From positions 1 to 11,077 of the forward strand of contig JAZADN010000060.1 in NCBI GenBank assembly GCA_036123585.1: DNA of 11,077 bases, given 5' to 3'. Positions 1 through 7,101 of this stretch are shown in pieces. Numbering within the stretch: the first letter of the stretch is position 1; every line of letters begins with the position of its first letter. The DNA is from UBA9410 sp036123585. Its GTDB lineage: Bacteria; Actinomycetota; Acidimicrobiia; Acidimicrobiales; MedAcidi-G1. The notes beneath the pieces were generated by a model. The model was not told the origin of the DNA. It did not search any database and worked only from the letters and a program-made list of their open reading frames with translations. A program made the position numbers and the translations under genes.

Positions 1-938
1 ACTACGGCGCCGGGGGGTGGGAGTCGGCCACCGTTCGGGTCCTGCCCACCTGCAAGGTCCAGGTAGTTACCGGGGCCACGCCGCACGGGCAGGGCCACGA
101 GACCAGTTGGTCGATGATCGTGGCCGACCAGCTGGGCGTGGACCCGGACGACGTGGAAGTTCTCCACTCTGATACGGCGATCGTCCCGGAGGGCATGGAC
201 ACCTACGGGTCCCGGTCGCTGGCCGTGGGTGGCACCGCCATCTGGAAGGCGACCGAACGGGTCATCGAGAAGGCCCGGGTCATCGCAGCGCACATGCTGG
301 AGGCAAGCACCGATGACCTGGACTTCGCCGACGGCACGTTCAGCGTCAAGGGAAGCCCTGACAAGGAGGTGCCGTTGGCCGGCGTGGCCTTCGGGGCGTT
401 CACCGCCCACGACTTGCCGGACGGCGTCGAACCCAACCTTCAGGCCCATGTCAGCTTCGACCCGACCAACTTTGTGTTTCCATTCGGGACCCACATCGCC
501 GTGGTGGAGGTCGACGAGGAGACTGGAGCAGTGGAGTTGTTGGACTACGCCGCAGTCGACGATTGCGGCAATCAGATCAACCCGCTGATCGTGGAGGGGC
601 AAATCCATGGTGGCGTCGTCCAGGGGATCGCCCAGGCCCTCTGGGAGGACGCCGCCTACGACGCCGACGGGCAGTTGCGGGCTGCCAACCTGGCCGACTA
701 CTTGGTGCCGTCGGCGGCCGAACTGCCCGACATGAAGTTGGACCACACCGTCACGCCGTCGGACTCCAACCCCATGGGGGTCAAGGGCATCGGCGAGGCG
801 GGCACCATCGCTTCCACCCCGGCTGTCATCAACGCGGTGGTCGACGCCCTGCGGCCCCACGGCATCACCGACATCCAGATGCCGGCGTCGCCGATGACCG
901 TCCGACGAGCCATCGAGGCGGCAGGAGGTGCGTCGTGA
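1..938 (+). CDS. Molybdopterin-binding large subunit of a xanthine oxidase/CO dehydrogenase-family hydroxylase (form II CoxL-like), C-terminal part
   Basis: This is a partial gene cut by the window edge: the first whole codon is at 3 and 311 residues remain of a family that is usually about 780-800 long. The product would bind the Mo-pterin cofactor and hydroxylate or oxidise a small substrate, passing electrons to an Fe-S small subunit and the FAD medium subunit. Visible family signatures are the PHGQGHETSW loop near nt 81-110, DTYGSRSLAVGG near nt 198-233, GGVVQGIAQALWE near nt 609-647, and NPMGVKGIGEAGT near nt 768-806. The Glu codon at 795-797 corresponds to the catalytic base of this family. 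The substrate-defining active-site loop (AYxCSFR in true CoxL, AYRGAGR in form II) lies upstream of the window, so CO oxidation cannot be asserted. The medium-subunit gene follows with a 4-bp overlap, indicating one operon. The family call is firm; the substrate is open. Confidence 0.9.
   Translation, partial: YGAGGWESATVRVLPTCKVQVVTGATPHGQGHETSWSMIVADQLGVDPDDVEVLHSDTAIVPEGMDTYGSRSLAVGGTAIWKATERVIEKARVIAAHMLEASTDDLDFADGTFSVKGSPDKEVPLAGVAFGAFTAHDLPDGVEPNLQAHVSFDPTNFVFPFGTHIAVVEVDEETGAVELLDYAAVDDCGNQINPLIVEGQIHGGVVQGIAQALWEDAAYDADGQLRAANLADYLVPSAAELPDMKLDHTVTPSDSNPMGVKGIGEAGTIASTPAVINAVVDALRPHGITDIQMPASPMTVRRAIEAAGGAS
923..928 (+). promoter_or_regulatory. Ribosome binding site AGGAGG deciding the GTG start of the medium subunit
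   Basis: A perfect AGGAGG lies 6 nt before GTG at 935. It sits inside the end of the large-subunit gene. It supports the GTG at 935 rather than a start further upstream in the same open frame, which would overlap the large-subunit gene extensively. Confidence 0.8.
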
Positions 939-1750
939 TCCCCGCAGCGGTCGACTACGTCCGAGCCGACTCGGCCGAGGCGGCCATCGCCGCCCTGGGC
1001 GAGCACGGCGACGAAGCCAAGCTGCTGGCCGGCGGCCAGTCACTGATCCCACTCATGAGGCTGCGCCTGGCGACGCCGACCGTGCTGGTCGACGTAGGCC
1101 GTGCGGCGGACCTCTCGGGCATCTCGGTGGACGGAGACACGGTGTCCATCGGTGCCCTGACCACCCACAGCACCCTCGAGCACTCGTCCGAACTGGCTGC
1201 CACATGCCCGCTGCTGGCCCACGTCGCCGCGCAGGTGGGCGATCCGGCGGTCCGCCACCGAGGCACGCTCGGCGGCTCGCTAGCCCACGCCGACCCAGCG
1301 TCGGACCTGCCGGCGGCCGTGCTCGCTCTCAATGGGACGCTGGTGGCAGCCGGACCCGGTGGCACGCGGGAGATCGCGGCCAGCGACTTCTTCACCGGCT
1401 TCCTTGAGTCGGCGCTCGTCGCCGACGAGGTCCTGACCGAGGTCCGCGTCCCGGTTTCGACCGGGGGCTGGTCGTACCAGAAGTTCAACAGGCGGGCACA
1501 GGACTGGGCCATCGTCGGCGTGGTCGTTGCCGAGGGTGGCGCCGGCGTGTCACTGGTCAACATGGGGTCGACTCCGCTGCGGGCTTCCGCGGTGGAGTCG
1601 GCGTTGGCCGGTGGGGCCTCGGCGGCCGACGCTGCTGCTGCGGCGGCCGATGGCACGGAGCCGCCGACGGACAACAACGCCGACGGTGCCTACCGGGAAC
1701 ACCTGGCCCGGGTGCTTACCGGTCGGGCCCTGGCCGAGGCGGGCGCCTGA
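935..1750 (+). CDS. FAD-binding medium subunit of the molybdenum hydroxylase (CoxM-like)
   Basis: The 271-residue product has the usual length for the FAD subunit that takes electrons from the Fe-S subunit of CO dehydrogenase/xanthine dehydrogenase-type enzymes. Both FAD pyrophosphate-binding motifs are present at the family's usual positions: AGGQS at residues 32-36 and TLGG at 111-114, the latter followed by SLAHADPASDLPAA. A C-terminal CO_deh_flav_C-like part follows (residues about 170-271, containing YQKFNRRAQDWAIVG). The start is GTG, chosen for its AGGAGG site and for the GTGA overlap with the large-subunit stop, which implies translational coupling. The residue 220-240 segment is Ala-rich and looks like a loop. 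The gene is last in its operon; the small Fe-S subunit is not in the window and is probably upstream (S-L-M order). Confidence 0.92.
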   Translation: MIPAAVDYVRADSAEAAIAALGEHGDEAKLLAGGQSLIPLMRLRLATPTVLVDVGRAADLSGISVDGDTVSIGALTTHSTLEHSSELAATCPLLAHVAAQVGDPAVRHRGTLGGSLAHADPASDLPAAVLALNGTLVAAGPGGTREIAASDFFTGFLESALVADEVLTEVRVPVSTGGWSYQKFNRRAQDWAIVGVVVAEGGAGVSLVNMGSTPLRASAVESALAGGASAADAAAAAADGTEPPTDNNADGAYREHLARVLTGRALAEAGA

Positions 1751-1766
1751 AGAATCGGGGGGATGT

Positions 1767-1791
1767 GGGCGGTCGGCGGGGCCGCCCGCCC
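1767..1791. terminator. GC-rich hairpin between convergent genes, likely bidirectional terminator
   Basis: GGGCGG (1767-1772) pairs with CCGCCC (1786-1791) and CGG (1774-1776) with CCG (1782-1784), around one mismatch and a 5-nt loop. It lies in the 67-bp gap between the stop codons of two converging genes, where a shared terminator is expected. It has no U-tract, which is common for such hairpins in high-GC actinomycetes. Confidence 0.5.
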
Positions 1792-1817
1792 CTGAGCCGA
1801 TCCGCTCGACCTGGCGC

Positions 1818-2852
1818 CTAGGGGCTGCCGGGGAGGGACTCGCAGGGCTCGCCGTCGCCGTCCCGGTCGAGCCGGGCCACGTCGCCGTACGCCTTGACGT
1901 AGGCGTCGAACCATGCTTTCGCCTCGGCGTAGGTGGTGAAGTCGCCGCAGTTCTTCGAGTCGCCTGGATTCGGCGGCGTGGCCCCGTCATCGGTTGACCC
2001 CGCCTCTGAGCCGTCGTCCAGCAACCGCCCGAGATCGATCGGCTCTCCAAGGGTGAGGACCGGCGGGAAGATGGCCGTGGGGAACGGATCGATGTCGCAG
2101 GTCGAGAGCATCTCCCTGAGCTTCGCCACTTCCTTGGAGGTGACCGTGAGGCCCCACCGCACCTTGACATCCATCCAGGCGTCGCCGTATTCGCAGTCGG
2201 ACATGCCGTCGGGCCCGATGTTCGTCCGTGGCGTCCACTCCTCCGGACCCTTGTCGCCCTTGGAGCGGTTGGCCGACTTGTCGACGGCCACGAGGTGGCG
2301 CGGATCGTCGAGATCGTTGGCGAACCGCTTCTTCGTCGTCTGGTCCCACGCCCAGCCTCCGCTGCGATGGGCGTTGGCCAGTGGGACGAAGTGGTCGATG
2401 TCCAGGTCTTTCGGGTCTTTGAAGATCCGGCCGGTGAATGGGTCGAGCCAAGACCCACCAATGACCAGACAGCCGTCGGCTCGGAGGAGGGGGTTTCCTG
2501 AGAGGTCGGTCGTCATGAGTTCTTCGTGCCGGGTGTTCAGGCAGTCGCGGTCGGCGTCCGACCAGCCGCCTCCCCAGTCGTCGCGGTCGTAGCCCTCCCG
2601 TTGCGGGTTGTCGTCGACCACGAGCAGCGTCAGTACCGACTCCGGCCAGGCATCGGCCCTGACGTCGGTGGTGGTCGGTGTTGTGTTCATCGGGGACGCG
2701 CTGGTCGTTGCGACCTTGGTGAGCGTTGCCGTTACAGCGGGCACGGCAGCGGTCGCGGGGTCCGCGTCGGTCGAGCCGTCGCCACAGGCGCCGACCAGGG
2801 CGACCGACAGGATGACCAACATCGCGCCTGCCGGCCGGGGAAGGAGGGCCAT
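1818..2852 (-). CDS. Secreted lipoprotein nuclease: DUF1524-type HNH endonuclease with C-terminal excalibur motif
   Basis: A 344-residue protein. Residues 1-22 form a signal peptide with lipobox VGAC and lipidated Cys23, so it should be anchored outside the membrane. A Thr/Ala/Pro-rich linker runs to about residue 65. The nuclease domain (about 70-255) shows the DUF1524/HNH layout: DIDHFVPLANAHRSGGWAW with metal/catalytic Asp153-His154, then RHLVAV (His186), then NRSKGDKGPEEW with Asn195. A second linker (about 280-300) leads to an excalibur-type Ca-binding end with Cys302 and the DxDxDGxxCE pattern at residues 329-338. It would cleave DNA or RNA extracellularly, for nutrition or competition; the target is unknown. 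The start ATG lacks a clear ribosome site. A second ATG at residue 11 would lose the basic residue before the hydrophobic stretch, so the first is preferred. It converges with the hydroxylase operon. Confidence 0.85.
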   Translation of the reverse strand: MALLPRPAGAMLVILSVALVGACGDGSTDADPATAAVPAVTATLTKVATTSASPMNTTPTTTDVRADAWPESVLTLLVVDDNPQREGYDRDDWGGGWSDADRDCLNTRHEELMTTDLSGNPLLRADGCLVIGGSWLDPFTGRIFKDPKDLDIDHFVPLANAHRSGGWAWDQTTKKRFANDLDDPRHLVAVDKSANRSKGDKGPEEWTPRTNIGPDGMSDCEYGDAWMDVKVRWGLTVTSKEVAKLREMLSTCDIDPFPTAIFPPVLTLGEPIDLGRLLDDGSEAGSTDDGATPPNPGDSKNCGDFTTYAEAKAWFDAYVKAYGDVARLDRDGDGEPCESLPGSP

Positions 2853-2862
2853 GCGGGCATGT

Positions 2863-2884
2863 TCCCAGAATCCGGGTTCTGGGA
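2863..2884 (-). terminator. 8-bp perfect inverted repeat just after the downstream FAD oxidase gene
   Basis: TCCCAGAA (2863-2870) and TTCTGGGA (2877-2884) form a perfect 8-bp stem with a 6-nt loop. It starts 5 nt past the oxidase stop and ends 10 nt before the lipoprotein start, filling most of the 37-bp gap. It could terminate or attenuate oxidase transcripts, or act as an operator for the nuclease gene. There is no T-run, so the terminator reading is tentative. Confidence 0.4.
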
Positions 2885-2889
2885 TCTGC

Positions 2890-4305
2890 CTACTTGATCA
2901 GGCGGTTCAGCCAGTCGACGCGCTTCGCCGCCCGGCCGGTGCGAGCTTCGGCCCGATCGGCTCCGGCAGCCATCCACAGGCCGGCGTTGATGCCCAGCCA
3001 ACGCAGCGGCTCCGGCTCCCACCTCCGTGCCACGTGCCCGATCCACGGCAGGTCGGTCCGCTCGCTTTCGGTGCCGGTCACCAGCTCTGCGATGGTGTGG
3101 CCGGCCAGCTTGGCCGTGGCCACCCCGTCGCCCACGTAGCCACAGCCCCAGGCAATCCCTGTGTCTCTGTCGAAGCCGACAGAGGGCGTCCAGTCCCGGG
3201 TCACGCCCATGACGCCGCCCCAGCGGTGGGTGATGGCCACGCCGTTGAGGACTGGAAACAGCTGCTTCAGCGAGGCCTCGATCGCATCGTGGATCGGGTG
3301 GTGAACCCCGGTCGTCGACGTCACTCCAGAGCCGAACACGTACGGGGCGCCGCGCCCGCCGATGGCGATCCGCCCATCGGCGGTGCGCTGTCCGTAGATG
3401 ATGAGATTGCGGGCGTCGCCGAAGGTCGACCGGTCGGCCAGGCCGATCTCGTCCCACACCACGTCCGACAGAGGCTCGGTGGCAACCATCATCGAGTACA
3501 GGGGGACCACGGTTCGTCGGTGTCCCGTCAGGTCGCGGCTGTAGCCCTCTGTGGCCCGCACCACCACGTCAGCCCTCACGGTGCCCCGGTCGGTCTCCAA
3601 CCGGGCCGCCGAACCGCAGCCCGCTGGATGGATCGCCGAGACGGCGGTCTGCTCAAAGATGGTTCCACCCAGCCGCTCGACAGTCTCGGCCAGGCCTCGG
3701 ACGAGGCGGGCCGGGTGGATGGCGGCCACGTGCCGGTTGAACCAGCCACCCCGCACTTCGGTGGCGTTGCAGATCGACCGGGCCTCGTCGGCGTCCACCC
3801 ACCGCACGTCGTCCTCGGTGAGGCCGAGGGCGTGACGAGCTCGGAGTTCCTCGGTGATCCGGTCCACCTGAGGTGCACTGCGGGCCATGTCGATCCACCC
3901 GCCTGCCGCGTAGTGGCAGTCGATGCCCTCGGCCTCCGCCACTCGGCCGATGTCGTCGATGGAGGCATACAGACCCCGCATCTGGCGGACCGCGGCCTCA
4001 GGTGTGGAGCGGGCCGCCCAGTCCATCGGGGAGATCGAGTACTCGCCGAGCGCCCATCCGCCGTTGCGGCCAGATGCGCCGTAGCCGGCCACGTCGCGCT
4101 CCAGAACCAAAACCCGAAGGGACGGGTCCAGCCGGAGCAGGTGATAGGCGGTCCACAGGCCGGTGTAGCCGGCGCCCACGATGGCTACGTCGACATTTTG
4201 GTCTCCGTCGAGCGCCGGCCGCGGCTCGAGTGGTCCCGGCACGGTGTCCAGCCAGAAGGAGACGTCCCGGATGTCGCCGGTCTCGAGGCCGCTGCTCGGA
4301 GGCAT
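2890..4305 (-). CDS. FAD-dependent amine/amino-acid oxidoreductase (DAO family, PuuB/DadA-like), downstream copy
   Basis: A 471-residue member of the D-amino-acid oxidase-type flavoenzyme family (as in gamma-glutamylputrescine oxidase PuuB, glycine oxidase, DadA). It would oxidise a C-N bond of an amine to an imine in the cytoplasm. A short N-terminal extension (about 35 residues) precedes the dinucleotide-binding site VGAGYTG (Gly44, Gly46, Gly49), Glu69 at the end of the second strand, and the FAD motif GASGRNGG at 76-83. The C-terminal flavin-contact region includes HRWGGVMGVTRD and WGCGYVGDGVATAKLAG. No signal peptide is seen. The open frame continues upstream across the neighbouring gene; the ATG at 4305 is chosen because it sits 20 bp after that gene's stop and gives a family-typical N-terminus. 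The ribosome site is weak (GCGGGA). It is co-directional with its paralogue and divergent from potABC. The exact substrate is not determinable. Confidence 0.88.
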   Translation of the reverse strand: MPPSSGLETGDIRDVSFWLDTVPGPLEPRPALDGDQNVDVAIVGAGYTGLWTAYHLLRLDPSLRVLVLERDVAGYGASGRNGGWALGEYSISPMDWAARSTPEAAVRQMRGLYASIDDIGRVAEAEGIDCHYAAGGWIDMARSAPQVDRITEELRARHALGLTEDDVRWVDADEARSICNATEVRGGWFNRHVAAIHPARLVRGLAETVERLGGTIFEQTAVSAIHPAGCGSAARLETDRGTVRADVVVRATEGYSRDLTGHRRTVVPLYSMMVATEPLSDVVWDEIGLADRSTFGDARNLIIYGQRTADGRIAIGGRGAPYVFGSGVTSTTGVHHPIHDAIEASLKQLFPVLNGVAITHRWGGVMGVTRDWTPSVGFDRDTGIAWGCGYVGDGVATAKLAGHTIAELVTGTESERTDLPWIGHVARRWEPEPLRWLGINAGLWMAAGADRAEARTGRAAKRVDWLNRLIK

Positions 4306-4325
4306 GTCCCGCAATCTATGGGGAT

Positions 4326-5789
4326 TCAGCTGTCGAAGCCGATGCCGAATCGGTCCAGCAGAGCCAACCACGGCCCCCTCCGCCCGTCGCGGCGGTCGCA
4401 GCGCTGGATGGCTCGACGGGTCAACTGGATCGTCGGCCAGCGAAGCGGCTCCGGGGGGAACGGGAAAGGCCGCTTCCGCACCATCTCCAGTGCGGTTCGC
4501 TCGGTTCGTCGACCCTCGGCCAGGTCCAGGGCCACCCGGGCTCCGAAGCGGCTGGCCCCAACGCCGAGTCCGGTGTATCCGGCCGCCCACGCCACCCTCC
4601 CGCCGTGGGTCGTCCCCCAGGCGCAGGTGAAGCGGCTGGTTGTGGCGATGGGGCCGGCCCAGCGATGGGAAAACCGGATGCCCTCCAGTTGGGGGAAGGT
4701 GGCCAGGAAGTGCCGAGCCAGTGTGCGGGTGGTGTCGTCGTTGTGCTCGACGGCGGGACCGACCCGGTTGCCGAAGTGGTACAGGGCGTCCCAGCCACCC
4801 CACAGGATCCGGTCGTCGGGGGTGAGGCGGTAGTAATGGAACTGGTTACCGGCGTCGCCCACACCCTGGCGGCCGGCCCAGCCCAGCGACTCCCGCTGGG
4901 CGGCGCCCAGCGGTTCGGTGGCCAGCACGTGGTCGTAGACGGGGGCTACCGACCGGCGGATGCCCCGCACCGGCGGTCGAAAGGCGTTGGTGGCCACCAC
5001 GCACCCCCGCGCCGAAACGAGACCCGCGTCGGTCCGGACCTCGACACCGGAAGCCGAGCGGCGGATGGACCGCACGGAGCTGTGGTCGTGGAAACGCACT
5101 CCCAACTTCTCGGCGGCGGCGCGCAAGCCCCAGGCGAGGCGGGCCGGGTCGAGCATGATCGTCCGAGTGGGGAGCAGGAGTCCGGCCCGGTAAGTCGGCG
5201 AGTCGACCACCGCGCGGGTGGCCGGACCATCCAGCAGCTCGGCGTCGATCCCAAGGGCCCGGCAGGCCTCGGCACCGGCGGCCAGGTCGTCGGCCTGCCA
5301 GTCGGCTACGGCCACTCCGAGCTCGCCGGTTCGCTCGGATCCGCAGTCGATGCCGTACCGGGAGATGGTCGCTTCGATGTCGTCCAGGTTCTCGTTACCC
5401 AGGCGGTCGAGGGTGGCCATCTCGTCGGGCCAGTGGCTCAGGCCGTTCTCCAGGCCGTGGGTGAGCGACGAGTCGCAGAAGCCGCCGTTGCGTCCCGACG
5501 CGCCGCCGGCCGTCTCGTCGGCCTCGAGGAGCACGACGGAGCGTCCCGGCTGGTCTTCGACGGCGCACAGGGCGGTCCACAGCCCGGTGAATCCGCCGCC
5601 CACCACGACGAGGTCGGTGTCGACCGAGCAGTCGAGGGCCGGTGAGGTGGACGGCCGCTCGGGGTGGTCGTGCCACAGGATCGAAGGGGCGGTGTCGACC
5701 AGTGCGGCATCGACAGCGGCCTCGTCGGGAACCCGTCCGACGGCGTCCAAGAAGGAATCGGTTGCCGGTCGGGTGGCAGCGACGGTCAC
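4326..5789 (-). CDS. FAD-dependent amine/amino-acid oxidoreductase (DAO family, PuuB/DadA-like), promoter-proximal copy
   Basis: A 487-residue cytoplasmic flavoenzyme of the same family as the gene downstream and collinear with it along the whole length. It shows VGGGFTG (Gly64, Gly66, Gly69), acidic Glu89, and GASGRNGG at 96-103, then shared blocks such as LATEPLG, FSHRWAGPIATT, WAAGYTGLGVGASRFGA and PPEPLRW near the C-terminus. The start is GTG at 5789: an in-frame TAG lies 9 nt upstream of it, so no earlier start is possible. The ribosome site is poor. It has no signal peptide and a rather long N-terminal extension (about 58 residues) before the FAD site. It is the first gene of a likely two-gene unit, transcribed away from the polyamine transporter, which makes an amine ligand of that transporter a plausible substrate (inference). 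Taurine dehydrogenase TauY also belongs to this broad family and is an alternative. Confidence 0.88.
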   Translation of the reverse strand: MTVAATRPATDSFLDAVGRVPDEAAVDAALVDTAPSILWHDHPERPSTSPALDCSVDTDLVVVGGGFTGLWTALCAVEDQPGRSVVLLEADETAGGASGRNGGFCDSSLTHGLENGLSHWPDEMATLDRLGNENLDDIEATISRYGIDCGSERTGELGVAVADWQADDLAAGAEACRALGIDAELLDGPATRAVVDSPTYRAGLLLPTRTIMLDPARLAWGLRAAAEKLGVRFHDHSSVRSIRRSASGVEVRTDAGLVSARGCVVATNAFRPPVRGIRRSVAPVYDHVLATEPLGAAQRESLGWAGRQGVGDAGNQFHYYRLTPDDRILWGGWDALYHFGNRVGPAVEHNDDTTRTLARHFLATFPQLEGIRFSHRWAGPIATTSRFTCAWGTTHGGRVAWAAGYTGLGVGASRFGARVALDLAEGRRTERTALEMVRKRPFPFPPEPLRWPTIQLTRRAIQRCDRRDGRRGPWLALLDRFGIGFDS

Positions 5790-5856
5790 CGTAGAGCCCT
5801 ACTGATGTCGGCTTCTTCGACGAAAGGCGTCGCAATGATCATCCAGAACAACGAAA

Positions 5857-5887
5857 TCCGTCGTAAGTCTGGCGACTTCACGACGGA
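5857..5887. promoter_or_regulatory. 13-bp inverted repeat, candidate operator or leader hairpin
   Basis: TCCGTCGT (5857-5864) pairs perfectly with ACGACGGA (5880-5887). Inside it AAGTC (5865-5869) pairs with GACTT (5874-5878) around a TGGC loop, with one unpaired C at 5879. That gives 13 base pairs with a single bulge. It lies about 70 bp from the oxidase start and about 115 bp from the potA start, the expected place for an operator serving both directions. Alternatively it is an RNA hairpin in the potA leader. Confidence 0.55.
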
Positions 5888-5985
5888 ATCGTTAGTCTGC
5901 CGCATGACACGGAGGGTAGTCCCTCTGGAATCGGGGGAGCGAGGGCCCCTCGGAGGAGCGACACCGATCGACGGGGCTAGCGAGC

Positions 5986-5994
5986 AGGGGAGGA
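5986..5994 (+). promoter_or_regulatory. Ribosome binding site of potA
   Basis: AGGGGAGGA, containing GGAGG, stands about 10 nt before the ATG at 6004. This is the strongest such site in the divergent region and fixes the start of the transporter operon. Confidence 0.7.
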
Positions 5995-6003
5995 CCGGCG
6001 TCG

Positions 6004-7101
6004 ATGGAAGGAACCACGAACGGGCAGCGGCCCGCCGTCGAGTTGGCCGGGGTGGTCAAGCGGTTCGGTGATCGGTCGGGGACTGAGGTCACGGCGGTCG
6101 ACGATGTCAGCCTTACCATCGGCGACGGCGAGTTCTTCTCCCTGCTCGGCCCGTCGGGCTGCGGCAAGACCACCACCCTGCGGATGGTGGCCGGGCTGGA
6201 ACTCCCCACCGCCGGCTCGATCCGCATCCACGGCGAGGAGATGGGCCTCCGCCCGCCCAACAAGCGCCCCGTCAACACCGTCTTCCAGAGTTACGCCCTC
6301 TTCCCCCACATGACGGTGGCGAAGAACGTCGGGTTCGGCCTCGAGATGCGGCGGGTTCCCCAGTCCGAGCGCAGGGCCCTCATCGACGAGGCCATCGAAC
6401 TTGTCGAGATGGGCTCCATGGCCCATCGCAAGCCCGCTCAGCTGTCCGGCGGCCAGCAGCAGCGGGTCGCCCTGGCCCGCGCTCTGGTCAACCGACCCGA
6501 GGTACTCCTCCTCGACGAGCCTCTCGGTGCCCTCGATCTGAAGCTCCGCCACCAGATGCAGGTGGAACTGAAGAACCTCCAACGCGAGGTGGGCATCACC
6601 TTCGTCTACGTCACCCACGACCAGGAGGAGGCGGTCACCATGAGCGACCGCATCGGGGTGATGGACGATGGCCGCCTACTCCAGGTCGACACCCCGGAGG
6701 CCATCTACGAGCGGCCCAGCACCCGCTTCGTAGCCGATTTCATCGGGCAGACCAACTTCCTGGAGGCCACCGTGGCCGGTCCCACCGAGGTCGTACTGGC
6801 CAACGGAGACCGCCTCCGTCTGGCCTCGGACCATCCGGCCGGTGCGGCGGTGGCGGTGACCGTTCGCCCCGAGCGCCTCACCGTGCACCGGCGCGGCGAG
6901 GCACCGGCCGACCGCCACACCGTGGACGGGTGCGTGGAGAGCGTGACCTACCTCGGCAACGCCGTCATCTACGGCGTCGGCGTGGACTGGATGCACCTCG
7001 AGGTGCGCTGTCCGGCCACCCTGGCCGGTGACCGTCGCAGTGTCGGCGACGACGTCACGGTCTCGTTCGAACCCGAGCACGTCGCGTTGGTGACTGGCTG
7101 A
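6004..7101 (+). CDS. potA: ATP-binding protein of a spermidine/putrescine-type ABC transporter
   Basis: This 365-residue cytoplasmic ATPase energises import through the two permeases encoded next. All nucleotide-binding motifs are intact: Walker A GPSGCGKT (49-56), Q-loop Gln95 in the run VNTVFQSYALFPHM that is characteristic of PotA, signature LSGGQ (147-151), Walker B VLLLDEP (167-173) with catalytic Glu172, and switch His205. The C-terminal part (about 235-365) is a TOBE/OB regulatory region, the usual layout for polyamine, sulfate and iron importer ATPases. The stop overlaps the next gene's ATG by one base (TGATG), implying coupling. The polyamine assignment rests on this protein's motif plus the PotB/PotC-like permeases and the PotD-like receptor. 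A closely related amine or organic-nitrogen substrate is the main alternative. Confidence 0.93.
   Translation: MEGTTNGQRPAVELAGVVKRFGDRSGTEVTAVDDVSLTIGDGEFFSLLGPSGCGKTTTLRMVAGLELPTAGSIRIHGEEMGLRPPNKRPVNTVFQSYALFPHMTVAKNVGFGLEMRRVPQSERRALIDEAIELVEMGSMAHRKPAQLSGGQQQRVALARALVNRPEVLLLDEPLGALDLKLRHQMQVELKNLQREVGITFVYVTHDQEEAVTMSDRIGVMDDGRLLQVDTPEAIYERPSTRFVADFIGQTNFLEATVAGPTEVVLANGDRLRLASDHPAGAAVAVTVRPERLTVHRRGEAPADRHTVDGCVESVTYLGNAVIYGVGVDWMHLEVRCPATLAGDRRSVGDDVTVSFEPEHVALVTG

Larger units (their letters stand above)
5790..6003. promoter_or_regulatory. Divergent intergenic region between oxidase genes and potABC operon
   Basis: These 214 bp separate two divergent start codons, so both promoters should lie here. 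The part from about 5800 to 5900 is visibly less GC-rich than its surroundings. It contains a perfect ATGATCAT palindrome (5835-5842), a small CGACG/CGTCG hairpin (5818-5832), a larger inverted repeat (5857-5887), and two GAGGG/CCCTC symmetric elements (5912-5925 and 5940-5952). TAGTCT at 5893-5898 could be a -10 box for the transporter operon, but no convincing -35 box accompanies it. No gene is supported here. Confidence 0.6.

Noticed and set aside
1..938. Calling the hydroxylase an aerobic CO dehydrogenase (coxL)
   Set aside because: The active-site loop that separates CO dehydrogenase from related hydroxylases is outside the window.
4306..4803. N-terminal extension of the downstream oxidase to nt 4803
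   Set aside because: The extra residues lie inside the upstream oxidase gene in another frame and precede the natural N-terminus. The ATG at 4305 fits the family and the spacing.
2608..4833. Very long + strand open frame (741 codons) opposite the nuclease and oxidase genes
   Set aside because: It is antisense to two well-supported genes, its translation has no recognisable domain, and long open antisense frames are expected in GC-rich DNA.
3873..5645. Second long + strand open frame (590 codons) opposite the oxidases
   Set aside because: It is Pro/Arg/Gly-rich shadow translation with no family motifs, while the opposite strand encodes clear FAD oxidases.
5835..6071. Small + strand frame starting MIIQNNEIRRK in the divergent region
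   Set aside because: It has no ribosome site, runs into potA out of frame, and becomes Arg/Gly-rich there. The region reads better as regulatory.
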